Source: Lacihabitans sp. CS3-21
GTDB lineage: Bacteria; Bacteroidota; Bacteroidia; Cytophagales; Spirosomataceae
Assembly: GCF_024343675.1 (NCBI RefSeq)
Contig: NZ_RJUD01000112.1
Coordinates: 62,001 to 126,000 of the forward strand
Length of the DNA: 64,000 nt
Direction of reading: 5' to 3'
Part shown: in pieces, positions 9,101 through 16,225 of the stretch
How positions within the stretch are numbered: position 1 is the first letter of the stretch
Layout of the letters: each line of letters begins with the position of its first letter
Position numbers and translations under genes: made by a program
Notes under the pieces: generated by a model
Told to the model about the DNA's origin: nothing
The model's database searches: none
Seen by the model: the letters and a program-made list of their open reading frames with translations, nothing else

Positions 9101-9813
9101 AAAGTGCCTATCCAGATGTTGTCTTTTTGAATATGAATTTTTACAATTTCTTCGTTTTTTCCAACCAGATTATTTTTGTTTTTCGAAAAGAAATAAGCTA
9201 TTTTTTTTGTTTTAAGACTGTATTTCATCAAGCCTTGGTCGCCATGAATCCATATATTCTGGCCTGCATCGTTTTGTGTAGTATTTACATTGCTGAAATA
9301 ATTCGTTTTGAAGCTTTTCTCTAAAACTAATATTTGTTGTTTTTTGGTGTTGAAATTATAGTTTATCAATCCTACGCCACCTAACCAAAGCTTGAGTTCA
9401 TTACCTGAAACGCTGATCGGAAAGACCTCATTTTTAGTGATTTTTCCATTCTGATCCCTAAAATATACTTTTTTGAATTGTTCTGTTTCACTGTCAAATA
9501 TATTTAAAGAGTTTTCGGTGCCTACCAGTAAGCCATTGACTTTATAACCTATGATTTTTTTTATGTCAATGCCATCAATGCTGAAAGGGTCTTTTTTTGA
9601 AGGCCTATAAACTTTCATCGTTTTGCCATTCCAAAAATTTAATCCATCCATTGTACCAAACCACATGTTTCCATTGGAGTCTTTGTACATAGAATACACC
9701 GATCCTTGGGATAAACCGTTTTCTGCTCCTAAATGCTCAATTCTATATTTGAGCTTTTGGCCAAACGTTTGAAAGGAGAAAATTACTAAAATAAACAGAA
9801 TTATAGTTCTCAT
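6127..9813 (-). CDS. Hybrid sensor histidine kinase: periplasmic beta-propeller + 7TMR-DISM + HisKA_3/HATPase
   Basis: I place the start at 9813, where MRTIILFILVIFSFQTFGQ is a clean signal peptide; a further 24 codons upstream look untranslated. The product is then 1228 residues. Residues about 30-650 are two-component-regulator propeller repeats (DSNGNMWFGTMDGLNFW, DKDGNLWLGTEKNGLLFF, DKSGTIWLGTSEGLAYF). Next comes a jelly-roll-like segment of 7TMR-DISM extracellular type, then about seven hydrophobic helices (roughly 820-1010). The C-terminus holds a HisKA_3 dimerisation helix with LHDDLAASLSSLTMYAEL (phospho-acceptor His) and an ATPase domain with EAMNNAAKYS and LKDNGKGIEP. Signals are probably sensed in the periplasm and passed to the downstream NarL-type regulator. 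Confidence 0.88.
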   Translation of the reverse strand: MRTIILFILVIFSFQTFGQKLKYRIEHLGAENGLSQGSVYSMYKDSNGNMWFGTMDGLNFWNGKTMKVYRPSKKDPFSIDGIDIKKIIGYKVNGLLVGTENSLNIFDSETEQFKKVYFRDQNGKITKNEVFPISVSGNELKLWLGGVGLINYNFNTKKQQILVLEKSFKTNYFSNVNTTQNDAGQNIWIHGDQGLMKYSLKTKKIAYFFSKNKNNLVGKNEEIVKIHIQKDNIWIGTFDGFIRFNTKTFGIKKWMFFDQKKPIGVVFDLSTDKDGNLWLGTEKNGLLFFNTQNETFEQLSNKGSFSNSKLHNDEISHVYVDNDGIVWVNTDPYGVDKIQILPGNFGTYKLNLEGKLPESMQNFSIRSVLKDKNTLWLGTQQSGVWRVNANNFSIIDGFYNLNSKIIPSNTIRYIHKDKSGTIWLGTSEGLAYFDKNKFKPVSEPESKMANKFIRVLEEFKDELWIGTENGIFRLNKKNKKTAICNLLSDSRISLIKFISDTKVLVGVYNEGLFEAQSVDNFKTFTVKNLINSGIPTSLLKLNDKVWVGTSNGLLEYNPKTGTKKWIKREDGLPNEFIYSIEIDDEKQLWLSTNKGIVKLDPKTSKIHSFSMNDGLQGFEFNGYGSYKDSTTGKMFFGGVNGLNHFNPKEISIVGKKNTNVLTDEISQLRPNQISYFLDTEQLYSKPLPNNSTFDSKFQIFKGKIPNFSYTPYQVWTRFTFKNKTNKAWFLEVGNSRLSEMEVWLYERNQLILYKKSGDKIPIFKYDVRSPNPIFKLDMIENQDYEIFIKASGTRDLKFPIMFWEENELLEQLSTNKLIWGIYMGFIILISLYNIFLWITIKEVVYIYYSIYILLFGAFQLSLYGFGFQYIWSNSWFNEIAYFVFLFISNIFLIQFTDSFLDLSKNYKTNWQRIKNSLIFGSLITTAISFFYFRYWFNYLAIGQGVLFSAIFMLITVDYILKKRVIIYYYGLATFFLVIATLIVGLQNLALIEPLYQEKIIMAGSMLEIILFSVALGYKFRQNQLEKERQQMLRNQISGNLHDDLAASLSSLTMYAELSKRKLDSPNTELQERFERISQKSREILGKVREAVYELNPKNDSEEEWLERIVNFGKDIFETKNIEFRALIAEGFDSKSIIPAYRRDVFLIFKEAMNNAAKYSEADTIMFEIRKSTEGKVLSLKDNGKGIEPSMMELSNGISNMKARSKKINGTLEINSAVGTEIILKLPNY

Positions 9814-9835
9814 TAATTGGCTAAGGTAGAAAAGG

Positions 9836-9854
9836 TTCTGCCACTTTGGCAGAA
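9836..9854. promoter_or_regulatory. Dyad in the kinase/grpE divergent promoter region
   Basis: TTCTGCCA (9836-9843) and TGGCAGAA (9847-9854) form a perfect 8-bp inverted repeat with a 3-base centre, 57 bases before grpE. It does not match the CIRCE element. It could be an operator for heat-shock control of grpE-dnaJ or for the divergent kinase gene. Confidence 0.4.
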
Positions 9855-9910
9855 ATAAGGCGAATGGTTTAATTATTGATAACAAATCTAAGAAATTTTA
9901 ATGTAGAAGT

Positions 9911-10459
9911 ATGAAAAAGGATAAGCAAGAAGTAGAAGAAATTAAATCAAACGACGAAATCCAAGTAAACAACGAGGCAGAAGAGCAAATGGAAACAAGC
10001 TCTGAACCAATCACCGAAACTCAAAAACTTGAAGCAGAAGTTGCCGAAGCCAAAGATAAATACATTAGATTATATTCAGAGTTTGAAAACTTTAGAAGAA
10101 GAACTGCCAAAGAAAAGATTGATACCATCATGAATGCCACTGAAGGTCTCATGAAGGAGCTTATTCCGGTAATGGATGATTTTGAAAGGGCTCAAAAATC
10201 AATGGAAACCAGTGAGGATTTAAAGGCTATCAAAGAAGGTATTGATTTGATTTTCCATAAATTTCAAAAGACATTGGCCAGTAAGGGTCTAAAACCCATG
10301 GAATCTAAAGATCAAACATTTGATGTAGAATTGCACGAGTGCATAACGCAATTTGCAGCTGGCGAAGACAAAAAAGGTACTGTAATTGATGAGATTGAAA
10401 AAGGTTATTATCTTAATGATAAGGTGATTAGATATGCTAAAGTTGTGGTGGGTAGTTGA
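9911..10459 (+). CDS. grpE: GrpE nucleotide exchange factor
   Basis: The product has 182 residues. An acidic, disordered N-terminus is followed by the long dimerisation helix (about 35-95, KYIRLYSEFENFRRRTAKEK, which contains the family hallmark) and the C-terminal beta-wing (FDVELHECITQFAAGEDKKGTVIDEIEKGYYLNDKVIRYAKVVVG). It releases ADP from DnaK so the chaperone cycle can turn. dnaJ follows 226 bases downstream, while dnaK is not in this window. The gene is divergent from the histidine kinase. Confidence 0.96.
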   Translation: MKKDKQEVEEIKSNDEIQVNNEAEEQMETSSEPITETQKLEAEVAEAKDKYIRLYSEFENFRRRTAKEKIDTIMNATEGLMKELIPVMDDFERAQKSMETSEDLKAIKEGIDLIFHKFQKTLASKGLKPMESKDQTFDVELHECITQFAAGEDKKGTVIDEIEKGYYLNDKVIRYAKVVVGS

Positions 10460-10492
10460 TTAATGAGTGATTGGTAATTCGTTTTTGGTAGT

Positions 10493-10508
10493 CCCGATAG
10501 CTATCGGG
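10493..10508. repeat. Perfect 16-bp palindrome between grpE and dnaJ
   Basis: CCCGATAGCTATCGGG is fully self-complementary and GC-rich compared with its surroundings. It has no loop and no T-run, so it is not a terminator. It resembles the short REP-like palindromes scattered between genes in Bacteroidota. No second copy was seen in this window. Confidence 0.6.
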
Positions 10509-10685
10509 AGGTTATTCGTCAATTAGGGTTGTAGAATCTTGTTGTAAGAATTTGAAATCGATTCACGATCCAATAAAAATTTATTTAAACGATAAATCTG
10601 TTCTTAAAAAAATATAGAAATTAAAAGTTAGCTGAAATTTCAAGTTGAAACAATTAAAAAAGCTAACAGAATAGAGCTAAAAAAT

Positions 10686-11843
10686 ATGGCAAAAAAGGAT
10701 TATTATGATTTACTTGGCGTTGACAAAAATGTCAGTGCAGACGAACTAAAAAAGGCTTACCGAAAACTCGCTATTAAATATCACCCTGATAAAAATCCAG
10801 GCGATAAAGAGGCAGAAGAGAAGTTTAAGGAAATAGCCGAAGCTTATGGCGTTTTGTCAGATACTGACAAAAAGGCAAGATATGACAGATTCGGTCACGA
10901 AGGTGTGGGTGGAGCCAGTGGCTTTGGTGGTCAAGGCGGTGTAAACATGGAAGACATTTTTAGCCAATTTGGTGATATTTTCGGTGATGGAAGTCCATTC
11001 GGAAGTTTTTTTGGTGGCGGCGGACGCTCCGGTGGAGGTAGAAAAGCCGTTAGGAAAGGCTCGGATTTGAGAATTAAACTCAAACTGAACGTGGAAGAAA
11101 TAGCCAATGGCGTTGAGAAGAAAATTAAAGTCAAGCGTTATGTTTCTTGTAAAGTTTGTTCAGGAAACGGCTCAAAACATGGTACTTCGCTACAAACTTG
11201 TGGTACTTGTCAAGGTTCGGGTCAAATAAGACGCGTACAGCAAACCATGTTAGGCCAAATGGTAACAACCAATACCTGTCATACTTGTAATGGTGAAGGA
11301 AAAGTGGTCTTGGATAGGTGTGAGGCTTGTTTTGGAGAAGGTAGAGTGTTGGAAGAAGACATGATTTCAATCAAAATTCCAGCAGGAGTAGCAGAAGGAA
11401 TGCAGCTCTCCATGTCAGGCAAGGGCAATGTGCCAGCTAGGGGCGGAGTAGCAGGAGATTTGTTGATTCAAATAGAAGAAGAAGAACATCTGCAACTCAA
11501 AAGAGATGGAAACAACATCATTTATGATCTTCCATTAAATTTTGTAGATGCAGTATTGGGAAAAGAGGTTGAAATCCCAGTAGTTGGAGGCCGTGTGAAA
11601 ATTCAGATTAAACCCGGAACACAAGCTGGAGAGGTTTTGAGACTAAAGGGTAAAGGCTTTAAAGATATCAATGGCTATGGTACTGGTGATCAGCTGATAT
11701 ACGTAAATATTTATACACCCAAAGTTGTGAGTTCAGAAGAAAAAGTTCTTCTCGAAAAGCTTAGAGACTCTCCGAATTTCCAACCAAAAGCTAGTGGGGA
11801 AGGTAAGAGCATTTTTGATAAAATGAAAGATTTCTTCAAATAA
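10686..11843 (+). CDS. dnaJ: Molecular chaperone DnaJ
   Basis: The product has 385 residues and full DnaJ architecture. The J-domain (1-70) has the HPD motif at residues 33-35, which stimulates DnaK ATPase activity. A Gly/Phe-rich linker (about 75-120) follows, then four zinc-finger repeats ([32 protein letters not shown]) and the two C-terminal beta-sandwich substrate domains. It is cytosolic. It follows grpE in the same direction, probably as a stress-response operon or as two linked units. A strong terminator lies 19 bases after the stop. Confidence 0.97.
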   Translation: MAKKDYYDLLGVDKNVSADELKKAYRKLAIKYHPDKNPGDKEAEEKFKEIAEAYGVLSDTDKKARYDRFGHEGVGGASGFGGQGGVNMEDIFSQFGDIFGDGSPFGSFFGGGGRSGGGRKAVRKGSDLRIKLKLNVEEIANGVEKKIKVKRYVSCKVCSGNGSKHGTSLQTCGTCQGSGQIRRVQQTMLGQMVTTNTCHTCNGEGKVVLDRCEACFGEGRVLEEDMISIKIPAGVAEGMQLSMSGKGNVPARGGVAGDLLIQIEEEEHLQLKRDGNNIIYDLPLNFVDAVLGKEVEIPVVGGRVKIQIKPGTQAGEVLRLKGKGFKDINGYGTGDQLIYVNIYTPKVVSSEEKVLLEKLRDSPNFQPKASGEGKSIFDKMKDFFK

Positions 11844-11862
11844 GCACACTGCATTATTAAAT

Positions 11863-11910
11863 AAAAAACTCTGATTTTTAGGCAAATATGCCAAAATCAG
11901 AGTTTTTTTA
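11863..11910. terminator. Bidirectional terminator between dnaJ and the lipoprotein operon
   Basis: A 16-base arm at 11863-11878 pairs perfectly with 11893-11908, and the loop has its own GGCA/TGCC pair. A-run and T-run ends allow termination on both strands of these convergent units. Confidence 0.9.
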
Positions 11911-11943
11911 TTTTATTTTCTTTGGATAATCTACCCAATTAAA

Positions 11944-11975
11944 AACTTTCCAATTTAGTAACTTTCCAATTTACA
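11944..11975. repeat. Short direct repeat after the lipoprotein operon
   Basis: ACTTTCCAATTTA occurs twice, three bases apart, just beyond the 3' end of the lipoprotein operon (stop at 11996). It looks like simple tandem duplication. Confidence 0.6.
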
Positions 11976-11995
11976 ATCTTTCTAACTTCCCAACT

Positions 11996-12256
11996 CTACC
12001 ACCTTTCCCACGGATATTTCTTCTTGGTTTTCTTTGAGCCTTTTGGGCTTAGAATCGCATCTGGAGCGGATTCTCCTTTCTTTTTGTCCCAAAAGAAATG
12101 TATCCTTGGTGGCACTAAATACCTTCCAGAATACACACCAGCTACCACGTCGTCGTGTTGATGTTCCATTCTAACATGGCAAGTATTCATTGGGCAGCGA
12201 GGTGCCCAGCATGAGCTCACAGCCAACAAAATAAATATCATTAGTAAATTTTTCAT
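11996..12256 (-). CDS. Small lipoprotein, unknown function
   Basis: The product has 86 residues with a clear lipobox (LLMIFILLAVSSC; Cys16), so it should be a lipid-anchored periplasmic or outer-membrane protein. The mature part contains CPMNTCHVRMEHQHDD, a Cys/His-rich stretch that could bind a metal, and a basic tail rich in Lys and Trp. It overlaps the upstream gene by four bases (ATGA), which implies translational coupling and a shared function. Short lipoproteins of this kind are common in Bacteroidota, but I recognise no named family. Confidence 0.72.
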   Translation of the reverse strand: MKNLLMIFILLAVSSCWAPRCPMNTCHVRMEHQHDDVVAGVYSGRYLVPPRIHFFWDKKKGESAPDAILSPKGSKKTKKKYPWERW

Positions 12257-12999
12257 AAAGGTACTACTATTCTAATTCCGGCGGTTTTACTAAAAAACAA
12301 GCCCTTTGTGCCGGGCTGCCTCAATGTTTTATTGCTCAAAAATCCAAAGTGTAAAGGAACAATTTCCAACTCATCTGGATCGGTTGCTTCCTCTATGCTT
12401 GTATATTTTCCCATTCCTAAGCCTGCATAAGCATCCAAAAATAAATGCTTGTGCAAATGGATATGCTTGCCAAATTTGAAATTGATGGTTTGTGTTTTTT
12501 CAGTGTAAGGTACTAAGTCAAATTTTGCATAAGATGGAAGCTGAACTCCACCAATGCCAGTGGCCATTTCTACAGTTCTATCATATTTGCCTTGCACATA
12601 TTCTACAGCATAGTATCTTCCAAATGGTTTTTTGTCTAACCCAGCAAATGGAAACCAGTCCGAAAAATACATTTTTATCTCACCTCTATACTCGGTATTG
12701 ATGTTTTCAGCTTGATTTTTCTTTACATATTTATTTAAATTCTGAGAGCCTTTCCCTTTTCCATAATCGAAACTAAAACTGAACTTACCAAACGGAGGAG
12801 CCAATTCGGCACCGTATTGAATCGTATTGTTATAACCTAACATAGAAGTGGGGTTAAAACGCAATAAAAGAAACGGGACGTGGGTAAACTGAACAGGTTT
12901 TTTATTGAAAAGTGGCTTAGTTTCAATGTTATACAGCTGAGCCATCGCATTGATAAACAATAGATTGAAAGCTAATATTTTAAAAAAAGTCTTCATCAA
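12253..12999 (-). CDS. Secreted protein of unknown function, likely outer-membrane barrel
   Basis: The product has 248 residues. An N-terminal signal peptide (FFKILAFNLLFINAMAQ) is followed by alternating strand-like segments (FSFSFDYGKG, YFSDWFPFAGL, INFKFGKHIHLHKHLFLDAYAGLGMGKY) and a C-terminal strand ending in VPL. This pattern is close to the DUF3575-like small outer-membrane proteins seen in Bacteroidota. The gene overlaps both neighbours by four bases, in the middle of a tightly coupled operon of lipoproteins. Function is unknown; the barrel call comes from strand periodicity. Confidence 0.68.
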   Translation of the reverse strand: MMKTFFKILAFNLLFINAMAQLYNIETKPLFNKKPVQFTHVPFLLLRFNPTSMLGYNNTIQYGAELAPPFGKFSFSFDYGKGKGSQNLNKYVKKNQAENINTEYRGEIKMYFSDWFPFAGLDKKPFGRYYAVEYVQGKYDRTVEMATGIGGVQLPSYAKFDLVPYTEKTQTINFKFGKHIHLHKHLFLDAYAGLGMGKYTSIEEATDPDELEIVPLHFGFLSNKTLRQPGTKGLFFSKTAGIRIVVPL

Positions 13000-13721
13000 A
13001 TCTCGTTTATTTTTTCCAATTTATTGTTTGCATTGTAGCTTAATTGAACCATACCTTTGGTCGTTTTTACCAATATTCTACTTAGGCTTGGTACCACCCT
13101 AATGAATTGACCAGTAGGTACTGAAAACTCAGTTACTTTTGACAATTCAGATCCATTCTTAATTTCAAAAACACCTAAAACCCCACCTGCTTCCAACATG
13201 AAAATCTTTCTATTCATTACTTTTAGGTCTATAATTGATTCGGAAAGATATTGATTGATATAAACCAACTCTGTAAATTTATTAATCTTAAAAAGCGAAT
13301 ATTTAGATGCTATACCTGGTTGACAAACTGTTTTTCCTTGAGAAACTACCACAAAACTATCTACAAGTGCCATTTGGTCACAAGTACTAAAGGCATAGTT
13401 TTTTAACTGAACAGTTTTGTTCGTTTTGGTAAAATAGGCTTTTAATCCTGTTTTGCTTAGAAGTAAAAGCGAATCCGAACTTCCAGCAATTCTCTCAATA
13501 TCCAAAGAATCTGCAGTGAATTTATTCAAATTTAGATTAGAAACAGAACTATTATTTAGAAATTGCATTTCATTTTTTTTCAAAAACACGTTCTGATTGT
13601 TTGTAGTCTCATTGAAAAAGTTCTGTTCAGTATTACTTCCCAAAATTCGCAAAGAACCAATTTCTTCTATTTTTGAGCAAGATATTAGGCAGAAACAAAC
13701 CAATATTATCAAATGTCTCAT
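12996..13721 (-). CDS. Lipoprotein with propeller-like strands, unknown function
   Basis: The product has 241 residues. The lipobox is LIILVCFCLISC (Cys15). The mature part is made of repeated beta-strand pairs such as SLLLLSKTGLKAYFTKTNK, QMALVDSFVVVSQGK and KVMNRKIFMLEAGGVLGVFEI, which suggests a small beta-propeller related in style to LVIVD-repeat proteins. It is the second gene of the operon, starting 1 base after the stop of the upstream gene, and it overlaps the next gene by four bases. It is probably surface- or periplasm-anchored. The ligand is unknown. Confidence 0.7.
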   Translation of the reverse strand: MRHLIILVCFCLISCSKIEEIGSLRILGSNTEQNFFNETTNNQNVFLKKNEMQFLNNSSVSNLNLNKFTADSLDIERIAGSSDSLLLLSKTGLKAYFTKTNKTVQLKNYAFSTCDQMALVDSFVVVSQGKTVCQPGIASKYSLFKINKFTELVYINQYLSESIIDLKVMNRKIFMLEAGGVLGVFEIKNGSELSKVTEFSVPTGQFIRVVPSLSRILVKTTKGMVQLSYNANNKLEKINEI

Positions 13722-13722
13722 T

Positions 13723-14313
13723 TTATCGGTAGCAATTTAGTTTTTTATCAATTACTTTTTTCTCCCATTCCACCACAAAATCTACTGAGTCAGGACATTC
13801 AAAATACACATTACGTTCGATGGGATAATTTGGAAAGCTAAACAAATTTGATTTTCTATTTATCAAACCAAAATTTGCTTTGTTTGCTGCAAAAGCTTCT
13901 GTTACTTGAGAAGCGTTTCCTATTAGATTTAAGCCGGAAATTTTAAATGAAATTAAATCATTCCCGTTGTCACAAATGATAAACCCGTCTTTTACTGTGA
14001 ATTTTCTCAAGGCTGGAATCTTTATAAACAGCAATGGTTCTGGTTTTACATCTTTAGGGTTTTTAAAAATATGCATTCCTTTTGCGTAATCTGCTACATA
14101 TAAGTACTTTTCATCTACGTACATATCTGAGATTTGATCAATTGGAATTGGTTTTTCAACTATAAAATTACTCAAGTCCGATTCGCTGAGTGAAGTCTTT
14201 ATAAAATAACCTTCGTTTGCATAGCTTGGATCGTTTTCTTGAAAGCTTTCAAATTTTTGGCAGGATGAAATACCAATTAAAAGAATGAAAAGCAGGAGTA
14301 TTTTATACATCAA
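13723..14313 (-). CDS. Lipoprotein with LVIVD-like repeats, first gene of operon
   Basis: The product has 196 residues. The lipobox (LLFILLIGISSC) puts the lipidated Cys at residue 19. The stretch ISDMYVDEKYLYVADYAKGMHIF followed by LRKFTVKDGFIICDNGNDLISFKI resembles LVIVD-type beta-propeller blades. It opens a four-gene minus-strand operon (14313 to 11996) in which every junction is either a 4-bp overlap or a 1-base gap, so the four products probably act together at the cell envelope. The gene after it has the same strand-rich character. Confidence 0.72.
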   Translation of the reverse strand: MMYKILLLFILLIGISSCQKFESFQENDPSYANEGYFIKTSLSESDLSNFIVEKPIPIDQISDMYVDEKYLYVADYAKGMHIFKNPKDVKPEPLLFIKIPALRKFTVKDGFIICDNGNDLISFKISGLNLIGNASQVTEAFAANKANFGLINRKSNLFSFPNYPIERNVYFECPDSVDFVVEWEKKVIDKKLNCYR

Positions 14314-14385
14314 AGGGTTTTTTTCTATTTGTGAAATAATAATTCAATAAACGTTCCAAACTTGAAACTTGGTATAAAAAACAAA

Positions 14386-14422
14386 AAAAATCCTGTCAGA
14401 ATTTAATTCTAACAGGATTTTT
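14386..14422 (-). terminator. Terminator between the M48 peptidase gene and the lipoprotein operon
   Basis: AAAAATCCTGT and ACAGGATTTTT, extended inwards by GAAT/ATTC, form a long near-perfect hairpin. It lies 260 bases after the M48 stop, beyond the tandem repeat array, and 73 bases before the lipoprotein operon start. Confidence 0.8.
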
Positions 14423-14527
14423 CTAACCTTTAACTCAGTTTGAAATCTAAAATCAACTAAGTTGTTTTAAATCATTTAAGCCTAACCAATCAACCAGCTA
14501 AATTCGAACATGGAGCGGATCCAAAAT

Positions 14528-14680
14528 GCCGAAGTGTGGCCACTGAGCGAAGCCGAAGTGTGGCCACTGAGCAAAGCCGAAGTGTGGCCACTGAGCAAAG
14601 CCGAAGTGTGGCCACTGAGCGAAGCCGAAGTGCGGTCACTGAGCGAAGCCGAAGTGCGGTCACTGAGCGAAGCCGAAGTG
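14528..14680. repeat. 24-bp tandem repeat array next to the M48 stop codon
   Basis: Six full units of GCCGAAGTGTGGCCACTGAG plus CGAA or CAAA, and a 9-base seventh, begin at 14528, 14552, 14576, 14600, 14624, 14648 and 14672. The array ends at 14680, the base before the peptidase stop codon. Later units change GTGGCC to GCGGTC. The core CACTGAGCGAAGCCGAAG resembles the single dispersed element GACTGAGCGGAGTCGAAG at 20118. Frames through it are open only because 24 is a multiple of three. Confidence 0.93.
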
Positions 14681-15517
14681 CTATTTTTTATTCCCGTAAG
14701 CGTAATAATACTTCATGGCTTTATCCATATTTTTTTCAAGCTCTGCAATTCTAGTAGCGTCTGTTGGGTGCGTTGAAAGCAATTTTGGTGGCTTTTGAGA
14801 GTTTTTAGCAGCATCGGCCATTCTTTGCCAAAAAGCCACAGCTTCTTTTGGCTGATATCCAGCCATGGCCATAAAAATTAAACCAATTTTGTCAGCTTCA
14901 GATTCTTGCTTTCTGCTGTTTGGAAGAACTCCACCAAGATTAGTCCCAATACCCAAAACTTGTCCGGCAATTTCCATAACCCTTTGGTCGCCCGTATAAA
15001 TACCTGCTGCTGCAGCTCCAACTTGAGTAACTCCTTGTGCAACCATTGCACGGCTCATCCTTTCTCTGCCATGTTCGGCTATAGCGTGGGCTACTTCATG
15101 ACCCATTACTACCGCAATACCGTCCTCGGATTTACAAATAGGCAAAATTCCAGTGTAAAAAACCACCTTTCCACCTGGCATGCACCATGCGTTCAGTTCC
15201 TTGTTTTCTACAGTTCTAAATTCCCAGCTGTAGCCATCTAGCATGTGACCTAGATTTTGTTGAATGAGATAATCCTCTGCTGCTTTTTTAATTCTTTCTC
15301 CAACCCTTTCTACCATTTTAGCATCAGATTTGTTGGATGGAACTTGCTTAACGGTATCCAAAAAACCCTTGTACTGCTGAAAACTCATGGCCATCATTTG
15401 GTCACTTGACACTAAACCTACCATTTGTTTTCTACCAGTTAAAGGCACACGTTGACAAGCCCATACAAAGGATATTAAAACCACTAAACCAATTATTACA
15501 CGATAGTTCTTTTTCAT
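14681..15517 (-). CDS. M48-family zinc metallopeptidase lipoprotein
   Basis: The product has 278 residues. The lipobox LVVLISFVWAC anchors Cys21. The zinc motif HEVAH (His140, Glu141, His144) lies in VVMGHEVAHAIAEHG, and the third ligand region is SRKQESEADKIGLIFMAMAGY. This matches BepA/LoiP-type periplasmic peptidases, which degrade or assist outer-membrane proteins. The length fits the single-domain, TPR-less members. The stop codon is followed immediately by the 24-bp tandem array. It is monocistronic. Confidence 0.92.
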   Translation of the reverse strand: MKKNYRVIIGLVVLISFVWACQRVPLTGRKQMVGLVSSDQMMAMSFQQYKGFLDTVKQVPSNKSDAKMVERVGERIKKAAEDYLIQQNLGHMLDGYSWEFRTVENKELNAWCMPGGKVVFYTGILPICKSEDGIAVVMGHEVAHAIAEHGRERMSRAMVAQGVTQVGAAAAGIYTGDQRVMEIAGQVLGIGTNLGGVLPNSRKQESEADKIGLIFMAMAGYQPKEAVAFWQRMADAAKNSQKPPKLLSTHPTDATRIAELEKNMDKAMKYYYAYGNKK

Positions 15518-15616
15518 TATTATGAAGGATTTTATTGTTTAAAAGATAATAACGCTAAATTACTTGATAGATTTGGTTGCTTAGACGTATTTTTGCAAAA
15601 AAGAAATTCAATTTTT

Positions 15617-16225
15617 ATGAAAATTTTAGCCGTAGGCCGCAATTACGTTGAACACATCGCTGAACTCAACAATGAAAAACCTGATCAACCCGTAATTTTT
15701 TCAAAACCTGAGACGGCCCTTTTGAAAAACAATGAACCTTTTTATTATCCTGCATTTTCTCAAGATATCCATCATGAAGTAGAGATTGTACTGAAAGTTT
15801 CGAAAATGGGAAAAAATATTGAAGAGAAATTTGCCCATAAATATTATGATGAAATAGGTCTTGGAATAGATTTTACGGCAAGAGATATCCAATCAAAATT
15901 GAAAGTGAAAGGTTTGCCATGGGACTTGGCCAAAGGCTTTAATGATTCAGCCCCAGTCTCTGATTTTGTATCGAAAGAGGGTTTTGATATGCAAAATATC
16001 AACTTTTCTTTGGATATTAACGGAGAAAGAAAACAAACGGGCAATACCAGCATGATGCTTTATTCGTTTGATTATTTGATTAGTTTTATTTCGCAGTATT
16101 TCACGCTAAAAACTGGAGATTTAATATTTACTGGTACACCAGCAGGGGTTTCACCGGTCAAAATTGGAGATAGATTAGTGGGTAAGATTGAAGAGAGTGT
16201 GATGTTTGATTTTGAAATAAAATAA
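15617..16225 (+). CDS. Fumarylacetoacetate hydrolase (FAH) family protein
   Basis: From the ATG at 15617 the product has 202 residues (MKILAVGRNYVEHIAEL); an extra eight codons upstream do not resemble the family. Recognisable features are KPETALL, the metal-binding HHEVEIVL (His-Glu-Glu set), LGIDFTARDIQ and DLIFTGTPAGVSPVKIGDRL. FAH-family enzymes cleave or isomerise beta-keto acids such as oxaloacetate, acylpyruvates and homoprotocatechuate intermediates; the substrate here is not determined. The M23 peptidase gene starts on the next base, so the two are transcribed together. Confidence 0.9.
   Translation: MKILAVGRNYVEHIAELNNEKPDQPVIFSKPETALLKNNEPFYYPAFSQDIHHEVEIVLKVSKMGKNIEEKFAHKYYDEIGLGIDFTARDIQSKLKVKGLPWDLAKGFNDSAPVSDFVSKEGFDMQNINFSLDINGERKQTGNTSMMLYSFDYLISFISQYFTLKTGDLIFTGTPAGVSPVKIGDRLVGKIEESVMFDFEIK

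Noticed and set aside
10493-10508. Terminator between grpE and dnaJ
   Set aside because: The palindrome has no loop and no T-run; it is better described as a REP-like sequence.
14510-14776. Repetitive proteins from the 24-bp array
   Set aside because: The open frame is a by-product of the 24-base unit and runs antisense into the M48 peptidase gene.
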